A stretch of 64,000 nucleotides of DNA, taken from positions 186,001 through 250,000 of the forward strand of contig NZ_JOHS01000007.1 in assembly GCF_000725625.1 (NCBI RefSeq), read 5' to 3'. Shown in pieces: positions 18,552 to 25,787 of this stretch. Source of the DNA: Streptomyces sp. NRRL F-6676 (GTDB lineage Bacteria; Actinomycetota; Actinomycetes; Streptomycetales; Streptomycetaceae). The position numbers were made by a program, and so were the translations under genes. Position 1 is the stretch's first letter. Every line of letters begins with the position of its first letter. The notes under the pieces are model-generated. The model made no database searches. It saw only the letters and a program-made list of their open reading frames with translations, and was not told where the DNA came from.

Positions 18552-19360
18552 CCGGCGCCCCGCTCGGAGCTCCGGCAGGTGTTCCCCGCGCCGCCGGGAC
18601 CGCGCCCGTGTCCCTGGAGATCGCCGTCACCTCCCCGGCCGGAGCCCGGACCGCCCGTGCGCACGGCGCCGACCGGGTCGAACTGTGCACCGGGCTCGAA
18701 CTGGGCGGCCTGACCCCGTCGGCGGCCACGGTGGAGGCGGCCGCGGCCGTCGGACCACCGGTGCAGGCCCTGGTGCGGTGCCGCCCCGGCGACTTCGTGT
18801 ACGACGCGGAGGAGATCGCCCTCATGGTCGCCGAGGTCCGCTCCGTCGTCGCGTCCGGCGCCGCCGGAGTGGTCGTCGGCGCGCTCACCGCCGAGGGCAC
18901 CCTCGACACCGACGCCGTCGCCCGCCTCGCGGACGCCGCCCACGACCGGGGAAGCTCCGTCGACGTCACCCTGCACCGGGCGGTCGACCAGTCCGCCGAC
19001 CCGGTCGCCACCGCCGCACTGCTGCTCCCGCTCGGCGTCACCCGGGTGCTCAGCTCGGGGGGTGCGGCCACCGCGGCCGAAGGGCTGGCCACGCTGACCG
19101 GGATGGTCGCCGCGGCCCCCGGGCTCCAGGTCATGGCGGGCGGCGGCGTACGCGTCGACGACATCCCCGCGCTGGTCGGCGCGGGGGCCGCGGCGGTGCA
19201 TCTGTCGGCCAAGAGGCGCGCCGAGCCCCGCCGCGCGGGCGGCTGGACACCGCTCGGCGCCGCCGGAACCTCCGCCGACGAGGACACCCACTTCGTCACC
19301 GATCCGGCCCTCGTGGCGGCGGCCCGGCGGACGCTGGACGGGACGGCTCGGGCGCGGTGA
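18548..19360 (+). CDS. cutC: CutC-family TIM-barrel protein
   Basis: 270 aa, GTG at 18548 overlapping the M81 stop. The protein has the CutC start LEIAVTSPAGARTARAHGADRVELC, the GGLTPS and VLSSGG motifs, and the LQVMAGGGV strand. CutC was named for copper homeostasis in E. coli, a role later disputed; the fold is that of a small TIM-barrel enzyme. Its position in an operon with a ROK regulator, an M81 protein, a sugar kinase and a peptide-type importer favours a metabolic role over copper handling. Confidence 0.9.
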   Translation: MTGAPLGAPAGVPRAAGTAPVSLEIAVTSPAGARTARAHGADRVELCTGLELGGLTPSAATVEAAAAVGPPVQALVRCRPGDFVYDAEEIALMVAEVRSVVASGAAGVVVGALTAEGTLDTDAVARLADAAHDRGSSVDVTLHRAVDQSADPVATAALLLPLGVTRVLSSGGAATAAEGLATLTGMVAAAPGLQVMAGGGVRVDDIPALVGAGAAAVHLSAKRRAEPRRAGGWTPLGAAGTSADEDTHFVTDPALVAAARRTLDGTARAR

Positions 19361-19369
19361 CGACGACGG

Positions 19370-20026
19370 CTACGCCGAGGGGCTGCCGTACAGCGCGGCG
19401 AACACCCCTCGCACGGAGCCGCCGGACGGCGGCTGCCAGCTCGCGGTGACGTGACCGGCCGCCTCCGGGAACGCGGAGGGCGACTCGGCCGGGGTGGGCC
19501 GCAGTACCCGGTGCAGGTGCAGCGTCGTGCCCTGCGGCGCGGTCAGTACGGTCCGCTCCGGTTCGTCGGTGACCGTGAAGCCGGTGGGGAGGGGCCCCTC
19601 GGCGGGGGAGACGAGTACGTCCGGGTCGGCGGTGTCGCTGACGCTCTGCATCTGCGGTCGCGCCCGCCCTTCGAGCAGCGCCGTCAACTGGCGGACCCAT
19701 ACGGGGTCGTGGCAGCCGTCGTAGACCCAGCGCCGTCCGAGGACTCCGTGTTCGGCGGTGCCGATGAGCGCGTGCTCCACGCCGTCGAGCGGGGCGCCGC
19801 GGTAGGTGAGCGGTACGAGGTAGGGGACGGGACGCGCACCGGCGGTGTCGGTGACCACCATGAACTCGATGCCGACCTCGCCCTCCGGATCGTCCAGCCG
19901 GAAGCCGCCGGCCTTCGCCGGCTCCGGCTCCGGGGCGCCCCCTTGGTACCAAGGCCGGGAGGGCAGCCAGGAGGTGAGCAGTTCCAGCTTGGTGGGGCTG
20001 AGGGTGGTGCGGTGGATGACGGACAT
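19370..20026 (-). CDS. Maltokinase N-terminal cap-like protein
   Basis: 218 aa from ATG 20026 (MSVIHRTTLSPTKLELLTSWLPSRPWY). The sequence resembles the N-terminal cap domain of actinobacterial maltokinases and of 1,4-alpha-glucan-related proteins, without the kinase domain. No catalytic residues of the kinase are present, so a regulatory or substrate-binding role is more likely. The stop lies ten bases from the convergent cutC stop. A LysR gene precedes it in the same direction by 53 bp. Confidence 0.7.
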   Translation of the reverse strand: MSVIHRTTLSPTKLELLTSWLPSRPWYQGGAPEPEPAKAGGFRLDDPEGEVGIEFMVVTDTAGARPVPYLVPLTYRGAPLDGVEHALIGTAEHGVLGRRWVYDGCHDPVWVRQLTALLEGRARPQMQSVSDTADPDVLVSPAEGPLPTGFTVTDEPERTVLTAPQGTTLHLHRVLRPTPAESPSAFPEAAGHVTASWQPPSGGSVRGVFAALYGSPSA

Positions 20027-20079
20027 GCGGGAGCGTGCCTTCCGGTCGGGTGCTGGTGTGCGGTGGGCGGGTGGAGCGG

Positions 20080-20967
20080 TCAGTGCGGCGCGGACGGTGC
20101 CCCGGTGTCCAGCAGGGCGAGGAACGCGGCGGCGGCGGGTGACGGCGGCAGGCGGCTCCAGATGAGATGTTCGACGCGGACCGGGCCGTCGGTGAGCGCG
20201 ACGCACCGCACCCCGTGCAGTTCGGCGGTGAACGGCTCGGGCAGCAGGGCGATGCCGAGGCCGTGGCGGACCATGCGGACCATCAGTTCGACGCCGGACA
20301 CCTCGAAGGCGACCTCGCGCCGCAGCCCCGCCGCCGCGAAGGCCCGGTCCGACTGGGCGCGCGCGGCGCTGCCGTCCGCGAAGTCCACGAACACCTCGTC
20401 AGCGAGGCGGCGCAGGTCCAGCTCGTCCTCCGCCGCCAGCGGGTGACCGGGGGCGACCACGGCGACATGCCGGCCCTGGGCGAGCTCCCGGTTCCGCACG
20501 CCCTGCGGCCGGAATCCCGACGGCACGCCGAGCAGCGCCGCGTCGAGCGTCCCCTCGCGCACCTGCTCGACGAACCGCTCGCTGGAGCCCGTGCGCAGGC
20601 TGATCCGGACGTGCGGACAGCGCAGGCGGTAGTCACGGAGCACCGCCGGGAGGTCGACGGCCGCGACGGTGGGGATGGAGCCGAGGGTGAGCGTGCCGCG
20701 TATCTCGCCGGTGGCCGCCGCCACCTCCGCACGGGCCCGCCCGGCCGCCTCCAGGGCCTGCCGGGCGGCCGGCAGGAAGGCCGCACCGGCGGGGGTGAGC
20801 CGCACCCGGCGGCTGGTCCGCTCGAACAGCCGGGCGCCCAGCTCCCGCTCCAGCTTGGCCACTTGGTGGCTGAGTGCGGACTGCACGACGTGACACCGCT
20901 CGGCGGCGCGGGTGAAGCCGCCGGTCTCGGCGACCGCCACGACGTAGCGCATCTGCTGGAGGTCCAT
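20080..20967 (-). CDS. LysR-family transcriptional regulator
   Basis: 295 aa from ATG 20967 (MDLQQMRYVVAVAETGGF). The N-terminal helix-turn-helix reads RAAERCHVVQSALSHQVAKL, followed by a periplasmic-binding-like effector domain. A longer in-frame start at 21048 would overlap the intergenic operator and is rejected. Divergent from the VOC protein gene (138 bp between), the classical LysR target arrangement. Confidence 0.9.
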   Translation of the reverse strand: MDLQQMRYVVAVAETGGFTRAAERCHVVQSALSHQVAKLERELGARLFERTSRRVRLTPAGAAFLPAARQALEAAGRARAEVAAATGEIRGTLTLGSIPTVAAVDLPAVLRDYRLRCPHVRISLRTGSSERFVEQVREGTLDAALLGVPSGFRPQGVRNRELAQGRHVAVVAPGHPLAAEDELDLRRLADEVFVDFADGSAARAQSDRAFAAAGLRREVAFEVSGVELMVRMVRHGLGIALLPEPFTAELHGVRCVALTDGPVRVEHLIWSRLPPSPAAAAFLALLDTGAPSAPH

Positions 20968-20992
20968 GCGACTGATCGTGGAACACGATGGA

Positions 20993-21019
20993 TCGGATGA
21001 CAAGCATGTGTTGGACCGA
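20993..21019. promoter_or_regulatory. Candidate LysR box
   Basis: Interrupted dyad with outer TCGG/CCGA and inner ACA/TGT around AGCATG, placed between the divergent LysR and VOC genes, 26 bp from the LysR start. It fits the loose T-N11-A LysR pattern. Assigned by position and symmetry only. Confidence 0.4.
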
Positions 21020-21105
21020 TGGACGGCCGCGCGGCCATGCTGAACCACGGCGGCACACTTCCGCCGTCACCGTTCCGGCGTCCCACTCTCACCCGGGAGA
21101 CTTCC

Positions 21106-21498
21106 ATGCGTGTGATCGCCTTCGACCACCTCGTCCTGAACGTCGCCGACATCGAGCGCTCACTCGCCTTCTACACCGGCCCGCTGGGCCTGAGCCCGGT
21201 CCGGGTGGAGGAGTGGCGGGCCGGCCGGGCGCCGTTCCCCTCCGTGCGGATCAGCGCGACCAGCATCATCGACCTCGTCGAGGCGCCCGCCGGGCAGCCG
21301 AAGGGCCCGTCCAACGTCGACCATCTCTGTCTGGTGGTCGAGCCGCTCGACTGGCAGGAGGTCGTCGACTCGGGGGTCTTCACCGTGCTGGACGGGCCCG
21401 GCGAACGCTTCGGCGCCCGGGGCACGGCCCTCTCGCTCTACGTCGAGGACCCGGACGGCAACACGGTGGAGCTGCGCTGGTATCCGCAGGACGCCTGA
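21106..21498 (+). CDS. VOC-family (glyoxalase/bleomycin-resistance fold) protein
   Basis: 130 aa from ATG 21106, five bases after GGGAGA. Two beta-alpha-beta-beta-beta modules: FDHLVLNVADIERSLAFYTG and VDHLCLVVE, with metal ligand candidates His8, Glu-containing strand IDLVEAP and the C-terminal DPDGNTVELRWY (Glu). Could be a dioxygenase, glyoxalase or drug-binding protein. Probably controlled by the divergent LysR. Confidence 0.88.
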   Translation: MRVIAFDHLVLNVADIERSLAFYTGPLGLSPVRVEEWRAGRAPFPSVRISATSIIDLVEAPAGQPKGPSNVDHLCLVVEPLDWQEVVDSGVFTVLDGPGERFGARGTALSLYVEDPDGNTVELRWYPQDA

Positions 21499-21521
21499 GC
21501 GCGGCCCCACTTCGGCCGCGC
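21499..21521. terminator. Terminator hairpin between VOC and LacI genes
   Basis: Perfect stem GCGCGGCC / GGCCGCGC with a 7-base loop, directly after the VOC stop and before the convergent LacI stop. Confidence 0.7.
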
Positions 21522-21525
21522 GTCC

Positions 21526-22566
21526 TCACGCGGAGTCGCGCACGACCAGCTCCGGGGCGAAGACCACCGACGCCGGTTCGGTGCGCTCGCCGCGTACGTG
21601 CTCGTCGAGGAGGCGGGCCATCCGGGCCGCCATGTCCTCCACGGGCTGCCGGACCGTGGTCAGCGCGGGGCGGGACGTCCTGGCCACGGCGGAGTCGTCG
21701 AACCCGACCACGGCGACCTCCTCGGGCACCCGCCTGCCGTGCTCGCGCAGCACCTCGCAGGCGCCCTGCGCCATCAGGTCGTTGGCCGCGAAGACACCGT
21801 CCACCTCGGGCACCTCGGCGAGCAGCCGCGCCATGGCGGCGACGCCGCTGTCGTGCGTGAAGCCGCCCTCCGCGACGGGGACCGTTCCGTGTCCCGCGTC
21901 GGCGAGTGCCTCGCGGAAACCGGCGAGGCGTTCCCGGCTCGCGCCGACGTCCAGCGGTCCGGACACGGTGGCCGGCCGCCGGCAGCCGCGCGCCAGCAGA
22001 TGTGCGGCGGCGAGCCGGCCGCCGGCGCGGTGGTCCAGGTCCACGTGGCTGAGCGGCACCTGGCGCGCCGGCCGCGCGAACAGGACGGCGGGCAGGGCCT
22101 GTTCGGCCAGGAGCGCGGGCAGCGGATCGTCGGCGTGGGTGGAGACGACGAGTGCCCCGTCGGCGCGGCCCTGCCGCAGATAGGTCAGGACCTCGTGCCG
22201 GTCCTGCGGCGAGTCGGCGAACATCAGCACCGGGTACATCGAGTGCGGCCGCAGATAGCCGACGACGCCGGCCACCACCCGGCCGAAGAAGGGATCGGTG
22301 AACACGCGGGCGGCGAACGCCTCCTGGGTGTCCTCCGGGGGCTCGCCCGCCCCGGACACCACCAGGGCGACGGTCTCGGCGCGCCGCGTCACCAGCGAAC
22401 GGGCCGCTCGGTTGGGGGCGTAGCCGGTGCGGGCGATGGCCCGGCGCACCACGTCCTGGATCGCGGGGTCCACATTGCGGATGCCGTTGACGACCCGGGA
22501 GACGGTCGCCCGGGAGACCCCTGCCTCCCGGGCGACATCCTCCAGCGTGGGAGCCCTCCTGCTCAT
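21526..22566 (-). CDS. LacI-family transcriptional repressor
   Basis: 346 aa from ATG 22566 with AAGGTG upstream. The N-terminal DNA-binding domain is TLEDVAREAGVSRATVSRVV plus the hinge YAPNRAARSLVTRRAETVALV; the rest is a type-1 periplasmic-binding effector domain (VAVVGFDDSAVARTSRPALTTV). It is the last gene of a DUF1996 - GH - LacI transcription unit. LacI proteins of the CebR group bind TGGGAGCGCTCCCA, and very similar AGCGCT palindromes occur upstream of the operon (25644-25661) and upstream of this gene (22602-22614). Confidence 0.92.
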   Translation of the reverse strand: MSRRAPTLEDVAREAGVSRATVSRVVNGIRNVDPAIQDVVRRAIARTGYAPNRAARSLVTRRAETVALVVSGAGEPPEDTQEAFAARVFTDPFFGRVVAGVVGYLRPHSMYPVLMFADSPQDRHEVLTYLRQGRADGALVVSTHADDPLPALLAEQALPAVLFARPARQVPLSHVDLDHRAGGRLAAAHLLARGCRRPATVSGPLDVGASRERLAGFREALADAGHGTVPVAEGGFTHDSGVAAMARLLAEVPEVDGVFAANDLMAQGACEVLREHGRRVPEEVAVVGFDDSAVARTSRPALTTVRQPVEDMAARMARLLDEHVRGERTEPASVVFAPELVVRDSA

Positions 22567-22601
22567 GTCACGCACCTTAACCGCGTGACGATCACTTGGC
22601 A

Positions 22602-22614
22602 CAGAGCGCTCCCC
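22602..22614. promoter_or_regulatory. Partial LacI-type operator before lacI
   Basis: GAGCGCTC core (22604-22611) flanked by CCCC on one side only, 38 bp before the LacI start. It shares GAGCGCTCT with the perfect 18-bp site at 25644-25661; probable lower-affinity autoregulatory site. Confidence 0.5.
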
Positions 22615-22624
22615 GGCCCGCCTC

Positions 22625-24376
22625 TCAGGCGTAGACGCCGAACTCGTACAGCGAGTAGCCGTAACCGGTGCCGCGTGCCGTGCCGTTGACGCGGACGTAG
22701 CGGCCGGTGCCGGTGACGTCGAAGTCGTCGACGCCGCCGTTGCCGTCCGTCACCGTGCGCACGGTCCGCCACGACTGCCCGTCGTCGGAGGTCTGGACGG
22801 TGTACGCCTTGGCGTAGGAGGACTCCCACACCAGTTGTACGTGCCGGAACGAGGTACGGGTGCCGAGGTCGACCTGGAGCCACTGCGGGTCGCTCCAGTC
22901 GCTGGCCCACCGGGTGGCGGGGTCGCCGTCGACCGCGTCGGCGGCCGTGCAGGGGCAGTCGCCGTAGCTCGGCTGGAAGGAGGAGGCGGTGGCGGGCCTG
23001 CGCAGCGCCAGGTTGGTGCCCCCGACCTCGGGCGGGACGACCCGGATCGAGCGGGTCTCGACGCCGACGTTGCCGTGTCCGTCGGTCGCCTTGACGTACA
23101 CCTTCCAGACGCCGGGCCGGTCGGGCGCGGTGAAGGTGAGCCGTCCCGCGCCCGGGCTGGTGAACGGCAGGGAGTTCAACTGCTTGCCGCCGTCCAGGTA
23201 GTTGCTGTTGTCGAGGACCTCGTAGGTGAGCGGGTCGCCGTCGGGATCGCTCGCCCGGACGTCCAGGGTCACCGCGCGTCCGGCCGGCACCGCGCCCGCG
23301 CCGCCCTCGACGGACAGGTCGCCGATGACGGGCGGGGTGTTGTCGTGCGAGGTGTCCTGGCCGTAGGCCCGCTTCACCGCGTAGTACGACAGCCGTTTCT
23401 GGCCGGCGGGCAGCAGGTTGAACCAGATGCCGCCGAAGTCGTACTCGGTGCCGTAGTGGAACATGGTGGCGCCGAGCGCGACGCCCTGGTGTCCGGTGAC
23501 GCAGCCCCATGCCTTGGTGTAGCCGTCGGCCTTGGCCTGGTCGCCCGGCTCCTGCGGGACGCCGTTGGCGTCGTCGGGCACCTCCCACTCCCCCGCCGGA
23601 CCGGTCTCGGTGACGATGTAGGGCTTGGTGTAACCCCCTTGCTCCCACGCGGCCTTCACATCGCAGACACCGTTGTAGGAGTTGACGGCGTACAGGTCGA
23701 GGTCGGGCGCGTTCTTCTTGTAGTACGGCCAGGCGCCGACCCAGGCGTCGGTGGAGGTGACCGGGTGGTCGGGGTCGACGGCGTGGATCTTCTTGGTGAT
23801 GTCGTTGACGAGGGTGGTGTAGGCGTCGCGCTGGCGCTCCAGTTCGGCGCCGCTGTAGCAGTTCTGAAGGCCGAGCACGGACTCGTTGCCGACGTCCCAC
23901 ATGAGGACGCCGGGGTTGTCCTTGTAGGTCCGCACCCACTGGAGGAACTCGTCGAGCACCTGGTTCTTGTACGTGGTGTCGTTGAGGTAGTCGACACAGC
24001 CGCCGGAGCCGGGGCCGCCGCCGGGCTGGAGCCAGAACCCGGCGACGACCTTGATGCCGTGCGCGGCGGCGGCGTCGAACAGGGGCTTGCTGGAGGCGTC
24101 GGTGCCCCAGGTGCGGATGGTGTTGACGCCCATGGACCGCAGATCGGGCAGGTACTTCTCGGCGTCGGCGACGGCCGGGCCCCAGGTGAGGCCCTTGACC
24201 TGGTAGGGGCTGCCGTCGACGGTGAGCTGCCAGTGTCCCTGGGAGCCGGTCACCTTGACGACGCTGCCGGCGGCGTGCGCCGCGGTCGCGGGGAGTGCCG
24301 CCAGGGCGCCGGCCAGGAGGGCGCCCACGGTGAGGGGGGCGAGGAGGCGGCGGGTACGGGTGCGTGGTGGGGTCAC
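22625..24376 (-). CDS. Secreted clan GH-A glycoside hydrolase with discoidin domain
   Basis: 583 aa from ATG 24376, with a signal peptide ending AAHAAG (about residue 36). A TIM-barrel follows: KGLTWGPAVADAEKYLPDLR, acid/base in MWDVGNES (Asn-Glu pair) and a nucleophile candidate in IVTETGPAG, the pattern of clan GH-A (GH2/GH5-like). Residues about 350-440 form an Ig-like domain and about 450-583 an F5/8 type C (CBM32-like) module (NLALRRPATASSF, ATRWASDWSDPQWLQVDLG). Substrate unknown; fold and partner suggest fungal or plant beta-glucan. Lies 22 bp after the DUF1996 gene. Confidence 0.85.
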   Translation of the reverse strand: MTPPRTRTRRLLAPLTVGALLAGALAALPATAAHAAGSVVKVTGSQGHWQLTVDGSPYQVKGLTWGPAVADAEKYLPDLRSMGVNTIRTWGTDASSKPLFDAAAAHGIKVVAGFWLQPGGGPGSGGCVDYLNDTTYKNQVLDEFLQWVRTYKDNPGVLMWDVGNESVLGLQNCYSGAELERQRDAYTTLVNDITKKIHAVDPDHPVTSTDAWVGAWPYYKKNAPDLDLYAVNSYNGVCDVKAAWEQGGYTKPYIVTETGPAGEWEVPDDANGVPQEPGDQAKADGYTKAWGCVTGHQGVALGATMFHYGTEYDFGGIWFNLLPAGQKRLSYYAVKRAYGQDTSHDNTPPVIGDLSVEGGAGAVPAGRAVTLDVRASDPDGDPLTYEVLDNSNYLDGGKQLNSLPFTSPGAGRLTFTAPDRPGVWKVYVKATDGHGNVGVETRSIRVVPPEVGGTNLALRRPATASSFQPSYGDCPCTAADAVDGDPATRWASDWSDPQWLQVDLGTRTSFRHVQLVWESSYAKAYTVQTSDDGQSWRTVRTVTDGNGGVDDFDVTGTGRYVRVNGTARGTGYGYSLYEFGVYA

Positions 24377-24398
24377 GGTGTCCTTCTCGGGGGCGTGG

Positions 24399-25535
24399 TT
24401 ACGGGAGCCGGTAGTTCTCGTCGAGTGCCGCTCCCGCCTCCGGGTGCGTCTGGTCGTAGCCGCGCGCGTCGCACTGGAGTCCGCCGACGAGGCAGTGGTC
24501 GACCAGCGCCTTCAGCGTGGCGTCGTCCCAGGCGTTGAAGAAGTCGTAGTGGAAGCTGTGCCCGGAGCCGCTGGCCAGCGTGACCCGCGACATGTCGCCG
24601 TTGACCGGGAACGCCATCTTGAACTCGATCATCGGCAGCGCCACCGGGTGGTCGGCGGGGCAGATGTTGTCGTTGGTGCCGGGCTTGACCACCGGGTAGG
24701 CCATGTGGCTCTTGTGGTCGGGTGTGTCGAGGTACCTGCCGTCCCAGCAACTGGGAGCCTGGAAGCGGATGTTGAGCTGGACGTCGGCACGGTTCGGGCA
24801 GTTCGCCGGGAACTCGGTGTTGAAGTAGCTGTCACCGCACTCCCAGCCCTCGACGAAGCCGGGGTGGTCGCGGAACTCGGCGGCGCTCTGCATCGGGCTG
24901 CCGACCACGAACCGCAGTCCCTTGGGGAAGGGGCGGACGCTGGTGTAGTCGGTGACGGCGGCCTTGTAGTAGATCGTCTGGGGGCCGACCGGGAGCACCG
25001 GTTTCCCGTCGTTCAGCAGGGTGGGCATCCAGTAGCCGGAGAGGTCGCCCGGGGCCTTGCAGGTGGTGCCGCCCGCGGCCAGTGAGGCGGTCGAACTGTA
25101 GGCGTCGGTGGTGGTGTTGCCCATGAACGTGTGGTCGTGGGACTTGCCCGGCTGCTGCGGGAAGACGATGGGGTCGTCGGGCGCGGTGTGGGTGACGCCG
25201 CAGTTGGCCTGGAACTCGTGGAAGTAGCGGTGCGGCGGGTTCTGCGTCGACGGGGTGACGCCGGTGACCGGCGGGTCGGCCGGGATGTAGCCGTCGCCGT
25301 CGGGGTCGTCCGGGGAGGAGGCGGTGGACTTCATGGACGCGGCCATGGCGTGGCCGGAGTCGCCCGCGCTGCCGGAGTGGGCGGCGGTGTGCGATGCGGG
25401 GGCCGTCGTGCCGGGGGCCGTCGTGCCGGGGGCCGCCGCTCCGGCGGTCGCGGCGATGCCGCCGGCGCCGAGCGTGGCGCACAGCAGCGCGCCCGCGATC
25501 AGCGTTCCGGAGAGAACCTTGGATCTGCGTGGCAT
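24399..25535 (-). CDS. Secreted DUF1996 protein
   Basis: 378 aa from ATG 25535, preceded by a perfect AGGAGG. A signal peptide ends around GAAAPG, then a Thr/Ala/Pro/Ser-rich linker to about residue 75. The DUF1996 domain carries conserved His/Cys/Trp stretches: HRYFHEFQANCGVTH, KSHDHTFMGNT, PSCWDGRYLDTPDHKSHMAYP, GSGHSFHYDFFNAWDD. The many His in conserved positions suggest metal binding or catalysis. Members are common in fungi and actinobacteria, function undetermined. First gene of the LacI-controlled unit. Confidence 0.88.
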   Translation of the reverse strand: MPRRSKVLSGTLIAGALLCATLGAGGIAATAGAAAPGTTAPGTTAPASHTAAHSGSAGDSGHAMAASMKSTASSPDDPDGDGYIPADPPVTGVTPSTQNPPHRYFHEFQANCGVTHTAPDDPIVFPQQPGKSHDHTFMGNTTTDAYSSTASLAAGGTTCKAPGDLSGYWMPTLLNDGKPVLPVGPQTIYYKAAVTDYTSVRPFPKGLRFVVGSPMQSAAEFRDHPGFVEGWECGDSYFNTEFPANCPNRADVQLNIRFQAPSCWDGRYLDTPDHKSHMAYPVVKPGTNDNICPADHPVALPMIEFKMAFPVNGDMSRVTLASGSGHSFHYDFFNAWDDATLKALVDHCLVGGLQCDARGYDQTHPEAGAALDENYRLP

Positions 25536-25643
25536 GGAAACCTCCTGGGTGGGGGTGAGGGAGGTCGTGATGGGTCGTGATGGGTCATGGGGTCGCGGGG
25601 GGGCTGGGGAGCGTGGGAGAGGCCGGGAGAGACTGGGAGAAGC

Positions 25644-25661
25644 TGGGAGAGCGCTCTCCCA
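25644..25661. promoter_or_regulatory. Perfect 18-bp LacI-type operator
   Basis: TGGGAGAGCGCTCTCCCA, a perfect palindrome 109 bp before the DUF1996 start and 127 bp before the rightward SUKH gene. It extends the CebR/LacI consensus by two bases. Short TGGGAGA-like direct repeats precede it (25608-25650), perhaps half-sites. Confidence 0.8.
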
Positions 25662-25757
25662 CGCACGGAGTGTCCGGGCGTTCATGACAACGTGTCAAGA
25701 GACGCGGCAGAAGCTGTGGCAGCGGGAGAGCCCGCGGGCGCGGCGGCCACCGGGGCG

Positions 25758-25780
25758 TTGTCAGTGGTGGGTGGCAGCAT
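25758..25780 (+). promoter_or_regulatory. DNA-damage (PafBC/RecA-NDp type) promoter of the SUKH gene
   Basis: TTGTCAGTG at 25758-25766, eight bases, then CAGCAT at 25775-25780. The RecA-independent damage promoter of actinobacteria is TTGTCRGTG-N8-TAnnnT; the first element matches fully, the -10 differs in one base. The start codon lies seven bases after the hexamer, so the message would be leaderless. Confidence 0.75.
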
Positions 25781-25787
25781 CCGGGGC

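Noticed and set aside
18548..19360. Copper resistance locus, from the CutC name
   Set aside because: No copper ATPase, chaperone or CsoR-type regulator is nearby, and the operon partners are sugar and peptide related.
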